Source: Pseudomonadota bacterium (GTDB lineage Bacteria; Pseudomonadota; Gammaproteobacteria; Steroidobacterales; Steroidobacteraceae). From it: 38,298 bases of DNA. Location: the NCBI GenBank assembly GCA_963205255.1, contig CAUJIK010000012.1, forward strand, positions 1 to 38,298, read 5' to 3'. Shown here in pieces: positions 26,790 to 33,654 of the stretch. How positions within the stretch are numbered: the stretch's first letter is position 1; each line of letters begins with the position of its first letter. The notes below the pieces were generated by a model. The model did no database searches, had not been told where the DNA came from, and worked only from the letters and a program-made list of their open reading frames with translations. Made by a program: the position numbers and the translations under genes.

Positions 26790-28961
26790 ATGAAGGACGG
26801 GCGGCCCGAGGATGAGATCGCTCTTGCCGCCTGGCGCAAGGCGGCGGAGAAGTCCGCTGGCGACCGGGGGCTCGACGGGCTGACCTGGCATACGCCGGAG
26901 GGGCTGACCCTGCAGCCGCTTTATACGGCCGCGGACATCGCCGGCTTGCCGCACACCAACACGCTGCCGGGCTTCGAGCCTTTCGTGCGTGGCCCGCAGG
27001 CCACCATGTATGCCGTGCGCCCCTGGACCATCCGCCAGTACGCCGGCTTCTCCACTGCCGAGGAATCCAACGACTTCTACCGCAAGACGCTGGCCGGCGG
27101 CGGCCAGGGCATCAGCGTCGCTTTCGATCTGCCCACACACCGCGGTTACGACAGCGATCATCCGCGCGTGGTCGGTGATGTGGGCAAGACCGGCGTCGCC
27201 GTCGATACCGTCGAGGACATGAAGATCCTGTTCGACGGCATTGCGCTGGGCGAAGTCTCGGTGTCGATGACCATGATCGGCGCCGTGCTGCCGGTGATGG
27301 CCGCCTACCTCGTGGCTGCCGAGGAGCAGGGCGCGGACCCGGCGCGTCTTTCCGGAACCATACAGAACGACATCCTCAAGGAGTTCATGGTCCGGAACAC
27401 CTACATCTATCCGCCGGCACCGTCGATGCGCATCGTCGGCGACGTGATCGAATACTGCGCACGGCATTTGCCGCGCTTCAATCCCATCTCCATCTCCGGC
27501 TACCACATGCAGGAGGCGGGCGCGAACCAGGCACTGGAGCTGGCCTTCACGCTCGCCAACGGGCGCGAGTACGTGAAGGCGGCGCTGGCGAAGGGGCTCG
27601 ACATCGATGCCTTCGCCGGCCGGCTGTCCTTCTTCTGGGCAGTGGGCATGAACTTCTACCTCGAGATCGCCAAGATGCGCGCGGCGCGGCTGCTGTGGTC
27701 ACGCATCATGAAGCAGGCCGGGGCAACGAATCCGCGCAGCCTGATGCTGCGCACGCACAGCCAGACCTCCGGCTGGACGCTCACCGCGCAGGATCCGTGG
27801 AACAACGTGGTGCGCACCACCATCGAGGCGATGGCGGCAGTGTTCGGTGGCACGCAGAGCCTGCACACCAATGCACTGGACGAGGCCATCGCGCTGCCCA
27901 CCGAGTTCAGCGCCCGCATCGCGCGCAACACCCAGCTCATCATCCAGGAAGAAACGCATATCACCTCGGTGGTCGACCCCTGGGCGGGCAGCTACCTGAT
28001 GGAGCGCCTGACGCAGGACATGGCCGATGCCGCATGGAAGATCATCGAGGAGGTCGACGCCCAGGGCGGCATGATCCGCGCGGTGGAAAGCGGCTGGGCG
28101 AAACTGCGCATCGAGGCCAGCGCGGCGGCCAAGCAGGCGCGCATCGATGCCGGCGAGGATGTCATTGTCGGCGTGAACAAATATCCGCCGCCCGTGGCCG
28201 AGCAGCTCGAGACACGCGAGGTCGACAATGCCCGCGTGCGCGAGCAGCAGGTCGAGCGGCTGCACAAGGTGCGTGCCGCGCGCGATGCGACCGCGGTGGC
28301 AGCGGCTCTGGAGGCGTTGACGCAGGCCGCCCGTTCGGGCGAGGGTAACCTGCTGGTGCTGGCGGTGGTCGCGATGCGTGCCCGCGCCACGGTGGGCGAG
28401 GTCAGCGATGCGCTGGAGAAAGTCTGGGGCCGTCATCGTGCGCAGATGCAGAAAGTGAGTGGTGTCTATGGCGCGGCCTATGCCGATGCGGCGGACTGGG
28501 AGCCGCTGAAACAGCGCGTGCTGCAGTTCGCGGCGCGTGAAGGGCGCCGGCCGCGCGTGCTGATGGCGAAACTGGGCCAGGACGGGCACGACCGCGGCAT
28601 CAAGGTGGTGGCCACGGCCTTTGCCGACCTGGGTTTCGACATAGACCTCGGGCCGCTGTTCCAGACTCCCGAGGAATGTGCCCGCCAGGCTATCGAGAAC
28701 GATGTGCATGCCGTGGGCGTGAGCTCGCTGGCCGCCGGCCACAAGACGCTGGTGCCGGCGATCATCCAGGCGCTGCGCGCGCAGGGCGCGACGGACATCG
28801 CGGTGTTCGTCGGCGGCATCATTCCGCCGGCCGATCACGAGGTGTTGCTGGCCGCCGGTGTGTCCGGCATCTATGGGCCAGGTACGCCCATCACCCACAG
28901 CGCCGCGGGCGTGCTCGATGCCATGGAGCGTTTGCGGCGCGGCGGCGCGCATCATGGTTGA
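26790..28961 (+). CDS. scpA: Methylmalonyl-CoA mutase
   Basis: Adenosylcobalamin-dependent interconversion of succinyl-CoA and (R)-methylmalonyl-CoA. A 723-residue chain with both domains: the barrel ([76 protein letters not shown]) and the C-terminal B12 domain with DGHDRG near residue 597, [14 protein letters not shown] and [15 protein letters not shown] supplies the histidine that ligates cobalt. It resembles the single-chain catalytic subunit (ScpA/MutB type). It overlaps its chaperone MeaB by eight bases and forms a propionate or methylmalonyl module with it. Confidence 0.97.
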   Translation: MKDGRPEDEIALAAWRKAAEKSAGDRGLDGLTWHTPEGLTLQPLYTAADIAGLPHTNTLPGFEPFVRGPQATMYAVRPWTIRQYAGFSTAEESNDFYRKTLAGGGQGISVAFDLPTHRGYDSDHPRVVGDVGKTGVAVDTVEDMKILFDGIALGEVSVSMTMIGAVLPVMAAYLVAAEEQGADPARLSGTIQNDILKEFMVRNTYIYPPAPSMRIVGDVIEYCARHLPRFNPISISGYHMQEAGANQALELAFTLANGREYVKAALAKGLDIDAFAGRLSFFWAVGMNFYLEIAKMRAARLLWSRIMKQAGATNPRSLMLRTHSQTSGWTLTAQDPWNNVVRTTIEAMAAVFGGTQSLHTNALDEAIALPTEFSARIARNTQLIIQEETHITSVVDPWAGSYLMERLTQDMADAAWKIIEEVDAQGGMIRAVESGWAKLRIEASAAAKQARIDAGEDVIVGVNKYPPPVAEQLETREVDNARVREQQVERLHKVRAARDATAVAAALEALTQAARSGEGNLLVLAVVAMRARATVGEVSDALEKVWGRHRAQMQKVSGVYGAAYADAADWEPLKQRVLQFAAREGRRPRVLMAKLGQDGHDRGIKVVATAFADLGFDIDLGPLFQTPEECARQAIENDVHAVGVSSLAAGHKTLVPAIIQALRAQGATDIAVFVGGIIPPADHEVLLAAGVSGIYGPGTPITHSAAGVLDAMERLRRGGAHHG

Positions 28962-29907
28962 ACATCCACTGCTGGCCGCGCTGCTGCGCGGAGAGCGGCG
29001 CGCGCTGGCGCGCGCGATCACGCTGGTGGAATCGACGCAGCCGGCCGATCTTGCCCAGGCGGACCAGCTGCTGACGCAGGCGCTGCCGCACAGCGGCGGC
29101 GCGCTGCGGCTGGGCATCTCCGGCGTGCCGGGCGTGGGCAAATCCACCTTCATCGAGGCCTTCGGCCTTGTGGCCATCGAGCATGGGCGCCGCGTGGCGG
29201 TGCTCGCCATCGATCCCTCTTCCGGCGTTTCCGGCGGTTCCATCCTCGGCGACAAGACGCGCATGGAGCGCCTGGCTGTGCACGAAGCCGCTTTCATCCG
29301 GCCCACTCCGTCCTCAGGTGTACTGGGGGGCGTGGCGGGTCGTACACGCGAAGCCATGCTGCTGTGCGAGGCGGCCGGTTACGACCTGCTGCTGGTGGAA
29401 ACCGTGGGCGTCGGCCAGTCGGAAACCACCGTCGCGGCGATGACGGATCTGTTGCTGCTGTTGCAACTTCCCAATGCGGGCGATGACCTGCAGGCCATCA
29501 AGCGCGGCGTGATGGAGATCGCGGATCTGGTGGCGGTGAACAAGGCGGATCTCGATCCCGCGGCCGCGCGGCGCGCAGCCTTTCAGCTGGGCGCAGGCCT
29601 TGGTCATCGTGGTCCGGCGCATGAGGTGAGCGCGCTCACCGGTGAAGGCATCGCGGCATTGTGGTCGGCAATCGAAGTGCGTGCGCAAGCTCAGCGCGAC
29701 AGCGGCGAGCGCGAGCGTCTGCGCCGTGAGCAGAATGTGGCGTGGATGGGCGAAGCGGTGCGTGAAGGGTTGTCGATTCGCTTCGACGGCGACACCCGGG
29801 TCAGCGCGCGGTTGCCGGATATCCTGGGCCGCGTCGAGTCGGGGCAGTTGCCGCCACCGGCCGCTGCGCGTCTGTTGCTGGCGGCCTTCTTCGAGGACAA
29901 GAGCTGA
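28954..29907 (+). CDS. meaB: Methylmalonyl-CoA mutase GTPase chaperone MeaB
   Basis: G3E-family P-loop GTPase that protects methylmalonyl-CoA mutase and gates cobalamin loading. It is 317 residues. Seen: [16 protein letters not shown] (Walker A near residue 52), [46 protein letters not shown] (Walker B and switch region), DLVAVNKAD (guanine specificity) and a C-terminal tail used for dimerisation. ATG 28954 overlaps the mutase stop; the same frame runs back to 28858 without homology. Its stop overlaps the next start by one base (TGATG). Confidence 0.96.
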   Translation: MVEHPLLAALLRGERRALARAITLVESTQPADLAQADQLLTQALPHSGGALRLGISGVPGVGKSTFIEAFGLVAIEHGRRVAVLAIDPSSGVSGGSILGDKTRMERLAVHEAAFIRPTPSSGVLGGVAGRTREAMLLCEAAGYDLLLVETVGVGQSETTVAAMTDLLLLLQLPNAGDDLQAIKRGVMEIADLVAVNKADLDPAAARRAAFQLGAGLGHRGPAHEVSALTGEGIAALWSAIEVRAQAQRDSGERERLRREQNVAWMGEAVREGLSIRFDGDTRVSARLPDILGRVESGQLPPPAAARLLLAAFFEDKS

Positions 29908-30383
29908 TGAGCACCCGGCCGTTCCGCATCCTCGGCATTCAGCAGATCGCCATCGGTGGCGAAGACAAATCGCGCCTCACACGACTGTGGGTGGATCTGC
30001 TCGGCCTCGACATCGCGGGCCGCTTCGTCAGCGAGCGCGAGAATGTCGATGAGGACATCTGCACGCTGGGGCACGGCGCGCATGCCGTCGAAGTCGATTT
30101 GATGCAGCCGCTGGATGCTGCGGCCAAGCCAGCCGTGCATGTGCCAGCGCTGAACCATGTCGGCCTGTGGGTCGATGACCTGCCGCGTGCAGTGGCATGG
30201 CTTGAGGCGCAGGGTCTGCGCTTCGCGCCGGGCGGAATCCGCAAGGGCGCGGCCGGCCACGATGTGTGTTTCATTCATCCCAAGGGCAACGAGGCATTCC
30301 CGCTGGGAGGAGAGGGCGTGCTGATCGAACTGGTGCAGGCACCCGCGGACATCATCGCCGCGCTGCAGCTTCCCCTGGCGTGA
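29907..30383 (+). CDS. VOC-family protein, probable methylmalonyl-CoA epimerase
   Basis: A 158-residue protein made of two vicinal-oxygen-chelate modules ([19 protein letters not shown]... and [19 protein letters not shown]...). Placement directly after the mutase and MeaB supports methylmalonyl-CoA epimerase, which converts the (S) to the (R) form. The metal-ligand positions are unusual: where the epimerase has His, Gln, His and Glu, this protein has Gln13, Asp64, His84 and Glu141 by my eye alignment. That may mean a changed metal preference, a different substrate, or an alignment slip. It is cytoplasmic. The stop overlaps the GTG start of the next gene. Confidence 0.8.
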   Translation: MSTRPFRILGIQQIAIGGEDKSRLTRLWVDLLGLDIAGRFVSERENVDEDICTLGHGAHAVEVDLMQPLDAAAKPAVHVPALNHVGLWVDDLPRAVAWLEAQGLRFAPGGIRKGAAGHDVCFIHPKGNEAFPLGGEGVLIELVQAPADIIAALQLPLA

Positions 30384-31066
30384 ACGAGCCTGGTGCGGCG
30401 CTTGCCATGAGTGCCAGGGGATCACCGCGCATCGAAGCGTTGTTCGCGCAGCCGGTGGCGGCCGCCGAACTGCTGGGCGAGGGTGATCCGCAGGTCCTGT
30501 TCAACGCCGAGCGCGGTGGGCAGCAGCGATGGGCGCGCAAGCGCGTGCTGGAATTCGCAGCCGGACGGCAGTGCGCCCATGAGGCGCTGCGGCGCCTGGG
30601 CGTTGCGCCCGTGCCGCTGCTGGCGCGACCGGATCGCCGCCCCGAATGGCCGCCGGGCATCATCGGCAGCATCTCCCATTGCCGCGGCTTCAGCACAGCC
30701 GTGGTGGCGCGCACTGGCGTTCTGCGTTCGCTGGGTGTGGATGTGGAGCGTGCCGGTGCCGTGGAGCCAGAACTGTGGCCGCGCATCCTCACGCCCACCG
30801 AACAGCAGTGGCTGCAGGCGCAGCCGGCCGGAGCGCAGCGCCTGCTGGCCAGCATCGTCTTCAGCGCCAAGGAATCCTTCTACAAATGCCAGTACGGTGT
30901 GACGGAGCGCTTTCTGGAGTTCGGGCAAGCGCAGGCGCGGCTGGATGAACTGCCGCGGGACGATGCCTCATGTGCTGTGGAGGTGAGCAGCGCCGACGTC
31001 ACGCTGGCAGGGCGTTGCCTGCTGGTCGGCGACTGGGTGTGTACGGCTTTTGGCTGGCCGGCATGA
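30380..31066 (+). CDS. 4'-phosphopantetheinyl transferase
   Basis: Transfers the phosphopantetheine arm of CoA to carrier proteins of fatty-acid, polyketide or nonribosomal peptide synthesis. The 228-residue length and motifs fit the EntD/PcpS-like group: GSISHC near residue 103, GVDVER near 124 with the Mg-binding acidic residue, and FSAKESFYK near 170. The start is GTG 30380 (GTGA overlap with the VOC gene) or ATG 30407. No carrier protein or synthase is seen in the window, so it may be the general transferase of the cell. It is the last gene of the manC-to-PPTase run and is convergent with a PEP-CTERM gene. Confidence 0.93.
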   Translation: MNEPGAALAMSARGSPRIEALFAQPVAAAELLGEGDPQVLFNAERGGQQRWARKRVLEFAAGRQCAHEALRRLGVAPVPLLARPDRRPEWPPGIIGSISHCRGFSTAVVARTGVLRSLGVDVERAGAVEPELWPRILTPTEQQWLQAQPAGAQRLLASIVFSAKESFYKCQYGVTERFLEFGQAQARLDELPRDDASCAVEVSSADVTLAGRCLLVGDWVCTAFGWPA

Positions 31067-31069
31067 GTA

Positions 31070-31105
31070 CAAATGAAAAGGCCCGACGTCAGAGACGCCG
31101 GGCCT
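31070..31105 (-). terminator. Intrinsic terminator of the 31135-31455 PEP-CTERM gene
   Basis: Bases 31079-31090 and 31094-31105 form a 12-pair stem with one mismatch and a 3-base loop. On the minus strand the GC-rich stem is followed by TTTTCATTTG, the expected U-rich tail. On the plus strand no T run follows, so it mainly stops minus-strand transcription, 30 bases after the PEP-CTERM stop. Confidence 0.8.
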
Positions 31106-31134
31106 CAACTTGAGCGACTATATAGAGTCTTCGG

Positions 31135-31455
31135 TCAGACCGCAGTCTTGCGCCGGCGGGCCATCAGGCCCATGCCCAGAAGACCTGCACCCAGCAGGGC
31201 CAGCGTGGTCGGTTCCGGGACCGGCGTCTGGCGCGGCCTCACGCGGATCCAGCGGCCATTGTTGTCCCAGCGCACGACCAGGTTGCCGATCTGCAGCACA
31301 CCCTGACCCTGGAAGGGGTTGGAGTAGGACGACAGGATGTGGTTCAGATCATGGGTGGCGTGTGCGTTGTGATCAGAGGTGATCACGTTTGCCGAGGCGA
31401 AGCCGGCGGCGCCCATCAGCAGCGCGGCGAGGGTCGCGGTCTTGATCAGTCGCAT
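31135..31455 (-). CDS. Small PEP-CTERM sorting-domain protein
   Basis: A 106-residue exported protein with an N-terminal signal peptide (MRLIKTATLAALLMGAAGFASA) split here as MRLIKTATLAA then LLMGAAGFASA, and a C-terminal sorting signal: PVPEPTTLALLGAGLLGMG followed by the basic cluster ARRRK. This tripartite end is the recognition site for an exosortase, which cleaves and anchors or releases the protein outside the inner membrane. The mature N-terminus is histidine-rich (SDHNAHATHDLNH). Function otherwise unknown. ATG 31455 has AGAGAGA upstream and suits the sigma-54 promoter at 31508-31523; the frame runs back to 31548, across that promoter, so the longer form is unlikely. Confidence 0.88.
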   Translation of the reverse strand: MRLIKTATLAALLMGAAGFASANVITSDHNAHATHDLNHILSSYSNPFQGQGVLQIGNLVVRWDNNGRWIRVRPRQTPVPEPTTLALLGAGLLGMGLMARRRKTAV

Positions 31456-31506
31456 TGTCGTCTCTCTCTGAGAAATACTAAAACGAAGTACAATCTGTCC
31501 AATGTT

Positions 31507-31538
31507 AAGCAACTTGCGTGCCATCACACAAGTTGCTT
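31507..31538. repeat. Dyad overlapping the sigma-54 promoter
   Basis: AAGCAACTTG (31507-31516) and CAAGTTGCTT (31529-31538) are perfect inverted copies. GTG and CAC pair inside them around CCAT. The -12 half of the promoter lies in the left arm. On the plus strand a run of five T follows, so it could also terminate plus-strand or antisense transcripts. Confidence 0.6.
31508..31523 (-). promoter_or_regulatory. Consensus sigma-54 promoter of the small PEP-CTERM gene
   Basis: On the minus strand the sequence is TGGCACGCAAGTTGCT, an exact match to the -24/-12 consensus TGGCACG-N4-TTGC[A/T]. Transcription should start near 31497, giving a leader of about 42 bases. The sigma-54 activator PrsR is encoded 4 kb away. 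Confidence 0.85.
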
Positions 31539-31574
31539 TTTCCATCAATGAGTTACGAAAATCTGTTGCCGCTC

Positions 31575-32330
31575 TCAGGCCGCCGACTGTAAAGAACGCC
31601 GACGGCGGGAAGCCCAGGCCATGCCCAGCAGTCCCGCGCCCAGCATGGCTAGCGTGGCCGGCTCCGGCACCGCCGTTGCGCTGAGGGAGCGGAAGACATA
31701 GTCGGACTGGTCATTGCAGCGGCTCTGCGTCCCGCAGGTGCCGGCGGCCGCGAACATGTCGATCTGCAATACGCCTCGGTCTCCGAAGGGATTCGCCGCG
31801 GTCCACAGGCCGGCACCGCCGTCGACCAGTCCGCTGCTGGACCAGCTGCCGGCACCATTCCAGCTGCTGTTCCCCGGATACAGTGCCGCGAGCGTGTAGT
31901 TGCCGAGGCTCCCGTCCGCGAAGGACACACGAAAGCGCGCCGTCTCCTGGAAGTCGGTGTATTCCGGACCATCGAACAGCAGGCCCAGCTGCAGCGAGTC
32001 GATCACGCTCGCGGCGTTGAAGGAGAAGCGCAGCATCTCGCTGCTGTTCGCGTTGGAGTTGCCGTTGCCGTACCAGTCGATCTCGTTGTTGCCCTGCCCC
32101 TGCACGCCAGCGCCGACACCCACGCCCGGGATATTCTTGGTGCCGATCAGGCCATTGCTGGAGCAGGTGCCGCTGCCCGCATTGTTGCAGGCGGAGATGG
32201 TCACGCCGTCCGCGAATACCGAACCCTGGCCGTTCCAGCTGTTGCTGGCGGTAATGACAATGGCGGAAGCCGTGCTGGCGGCGAGCATGGCCGCCGCCGT
32301 GGTGCTGATCTGGATGATGCGCTTGAACAT
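31575..32330 (-). CDS. PEP-CTERM sorting-domain protein
   Basis: A 251-residue exported protein. The signal peptide is MFKRIIQISTTAAAM followed by LAASTASA, and the C-terminus is the exosortase signal AVPEPATLAMLGAGLLGMAW plus RRRR. The mature part is rich in Asn, Gly and Ser and holds four cysteines in two close pairs, in keeping with other surface PEP-CTERM proteins. No enzymatic motif is seen. ATG 32330 has GAGG upstream and lies about 33 bases after the predicted sigma-54 transcription start; ATG 32345 is possible, whereas the frame further upstream crosses the promoter. It shares sorting signal and promoter type with the smaller neighbour, so both should belong to one regulon. Confidence 0.9.
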   Translation of the reverse strand: MFKRIIQISTTAAAMLAASTASAIVITASNSWNGQGSVFADGVTISACNNAGSGTCSSNGLIGTKNIPGVGVGAGVQGQGNNEIDWYGNGNSNANSSEMLRFSFNAASVIDSLQLGLLFDGPEYTDFQETARFRVSFADGSLGNYTLAALYPGNSSWNGAGSWSSSGLVDGGAGLWTAANPFGDRGVLQIDMFAAAGTCGTQSRCNDQSDYVFRSLSATAVPEPATLAMLGAGLLGMAWASRRRRSLQSAA

Positions 32331-32373
32331 TCGACTTATCCTCATCGACTCATGATTGAGTTGAGGCGAATCA

Positions 32374-32389
32374 AGCAAACTCCGGGCCA
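32374..32389 (-). promoter_or_regulatory. Sigma-54 promoter of the larger PEP-CTERM gene
   Basis: Minus-strand TGGCCCGGAGTTTGCT differs from the -24/-12 consensus TGGCACG-N4-TTGC[A/T] at one base. The GG and GC elements have the required spacing. Transcription would start near 32363. Confidence 0.8.
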
Positions 32390-32507
32390 TTCATGAAATC
32401 CGAGGGATATCATTGCACTATGTTTGTCGTATGCCCGCCCCTGCCTTGCGGCTGTAAGCCTTTCCGACGTGCGCGGCATGCGGTCTGTCCATAATGCGGC
32501 CTTCGGC

Positions 32508-33566
32508 ATGCGCGGCTTCAGCTGGCTCGCGCTGCTGGGTCTTGCCGGTTGCGGCGAAATGAACACGCGGCCACCTGCCGAAGCGCTTCTCACCCGTGAG
32601 CCGCTGCGTGCCGCTCTGGCGCCGGAAGCCCCGGTTGCCGATCCGCCTGCGCTGCAACGGCTGTTCATCTCCGGGCACAGCCTCGTGGACCAGCCCTTTC
32701 CCGATCAGATCGAGGCTTTGGCGGAGCGTGCCGGCAGGCCACTGAGCTGGGAGCGCCTCCATATCTTCGGCTCCTCCATTCGACAGCGCAGTCCGGCCCG
32801 GCTTCCGGCAGGATCTCACGACGCGCTGCTGATCACCGAGCAGCACACACTGCTGGGCAACTTGATGTGGAACGACACGCCGCGCCATCTGCGCGAGTGG
32901 TCCGATGTGCTGCGCGCCGGCAATCCGCGCGGTGTCACGTACTTCTACGTTCCCTGGCTGTCGATCGATGACCGCAATGATCCCTCGCGCTGGATCGCCT
33001 ATGAAACGGCTGCGGCGCATGTATGGCAATGCGTGGTCACGCGGATCAATGCGCAGCGGGCCGGCGAGGGCGGGGATGATCGCATCGTCACCATTCCCGC
33101 GAGCCTCGCGCTGGTCCACCTCATCGGGCATCTGGCCGCGGGTGCGGCGCTGCCGGGTGTGTCGGCGGCGACGCCGCGCGAGTCCATCGACCAGGTGATG
33201 GCGGACGAGGTGCATCTCACGCCGCTGGGCAGCTTCTATATGGCGCTGGTCAGCTATCTGGGCATGAGTGGCCAGTCGCCGCAAAGCCTCGAGCCGCTGC
33301 TGGCCGAACAGGTGGTGGCCGGCGTAAGTCCCGAACAGGCCCGCTCGCTGCTGCAGGTCGCGGCCGTCTTCCTCGCCGCGCGCGCCGCGGACCGCGCCGT
33401 GCTGGACTCCGACGGCTGTCGGCGCTACCTGGAGGAAAGCTTCATCGATGACTACTGGCGCTATGTGCGCGTTGCGCAGCTCGCGCCGGAGATAGGTTTC
33501 CTGAGGTCCGGCTGGAGCGCCTGGCGTGGCAAAAACCAGTTCCGCAGATTCGTGCGCAGCTGGTGA
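32508..33566 (+). CDS. Lipoprotein with SGNH/GDSL-hydrolase-like motifs
   Basis: A 352-residue probable lipoprotein (lipobox LAGC, Cys15). FISGHSL near residues 53-59 resembles the block I serine motif of SGNH hydrolases, and DEVHLTPLG in the second half, near residues 232-240, matches the Asp-x-x-His block V. Block II and III residues are less clear. SGNH enzymes cleave or transfer acyl groups, often on exopolysaccharides; here the substrate is unknown. It lies divergent from a PEP-CTERM gene and just upstream of prsK, so a role in the exosortase-linked envelope or matrix system is plausible. ATG 32508 puts the signal correctly; ATG 32478 and TTG 32424 are in frame upstream. I see no clear promoter. 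Confidence 0.75.
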   Translation: MRGFSWLALLGLAGCGEMNTRPPAEALLTREPLRAALAPEAPVADPPALQRLFISGHSLVDQPFPDQIEALAERAGRPLSWERLHIFGSSIRQRSPARLPAGSHDALLITEQHTLLGNLMWNDTPRHLREWSDVLRAGNPRGVTYFYVPWLSIDDRNDPSRWIAYETAAAHVWQCVVTRINAQRAGEGGDDRIVTIPASLALVHLIGHLAAGAALPGVSAATPRESIDQVMADEVHLTPLGSFYMALVSYLGMSGQSPQSLEPLLAEQVVAGVSPEQARSLLQVAAVFLAARAADRAVLDSDGCRRYLEESFIDDYWRYVRVAQLAPEIGFLRSGWSAWRGKNQFRRFVRSW

Positions 33567-33633
33567 GAGTGCGTGATGTCGCTCACAGTTCTACAATTGT
33601 GTAAGGCATTGCGACACTAGTCTGTATAGAATT

Positions 33634-33654
33634 CCGACACATTATGTCTGTCGG
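33634..33654. repeat. Inverted repeat spanning the prsK start codon
   Basis: CCGACA (33634-33639) and TGTCGG (33649-33654) flank nine bases that contain the ATG at 33644. The position could allow a repressor or an RNA hairpin to affect initiation. The half-sites match those of the dyad at 21755-21772. Confidence 0.35.

Noticed and set aside
25668-29357. Long minus-strand frames opposite rmlB, the mutase and meaB
   Set aside because: Mirror frames produced by GC-rich third codon positions; the plus-strand genes have full family motifs.
31475-31502. Sigma-70 style TTGGAC-N16-TAGTAT before the small PEP-CTERM gene
   Set aside because: Weak -10, and the start site would leave only about 12 bases of leader; the exact sigma-54 element is a better explanation.
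31507-31541. Hairpin plus T run as the terminator of the larger PEP-CTERM gene
   Set aside because: The T run is on the plus strand whereas the gene is on the minus strand, and the same bases contain a perfect sigma-54 promoter.
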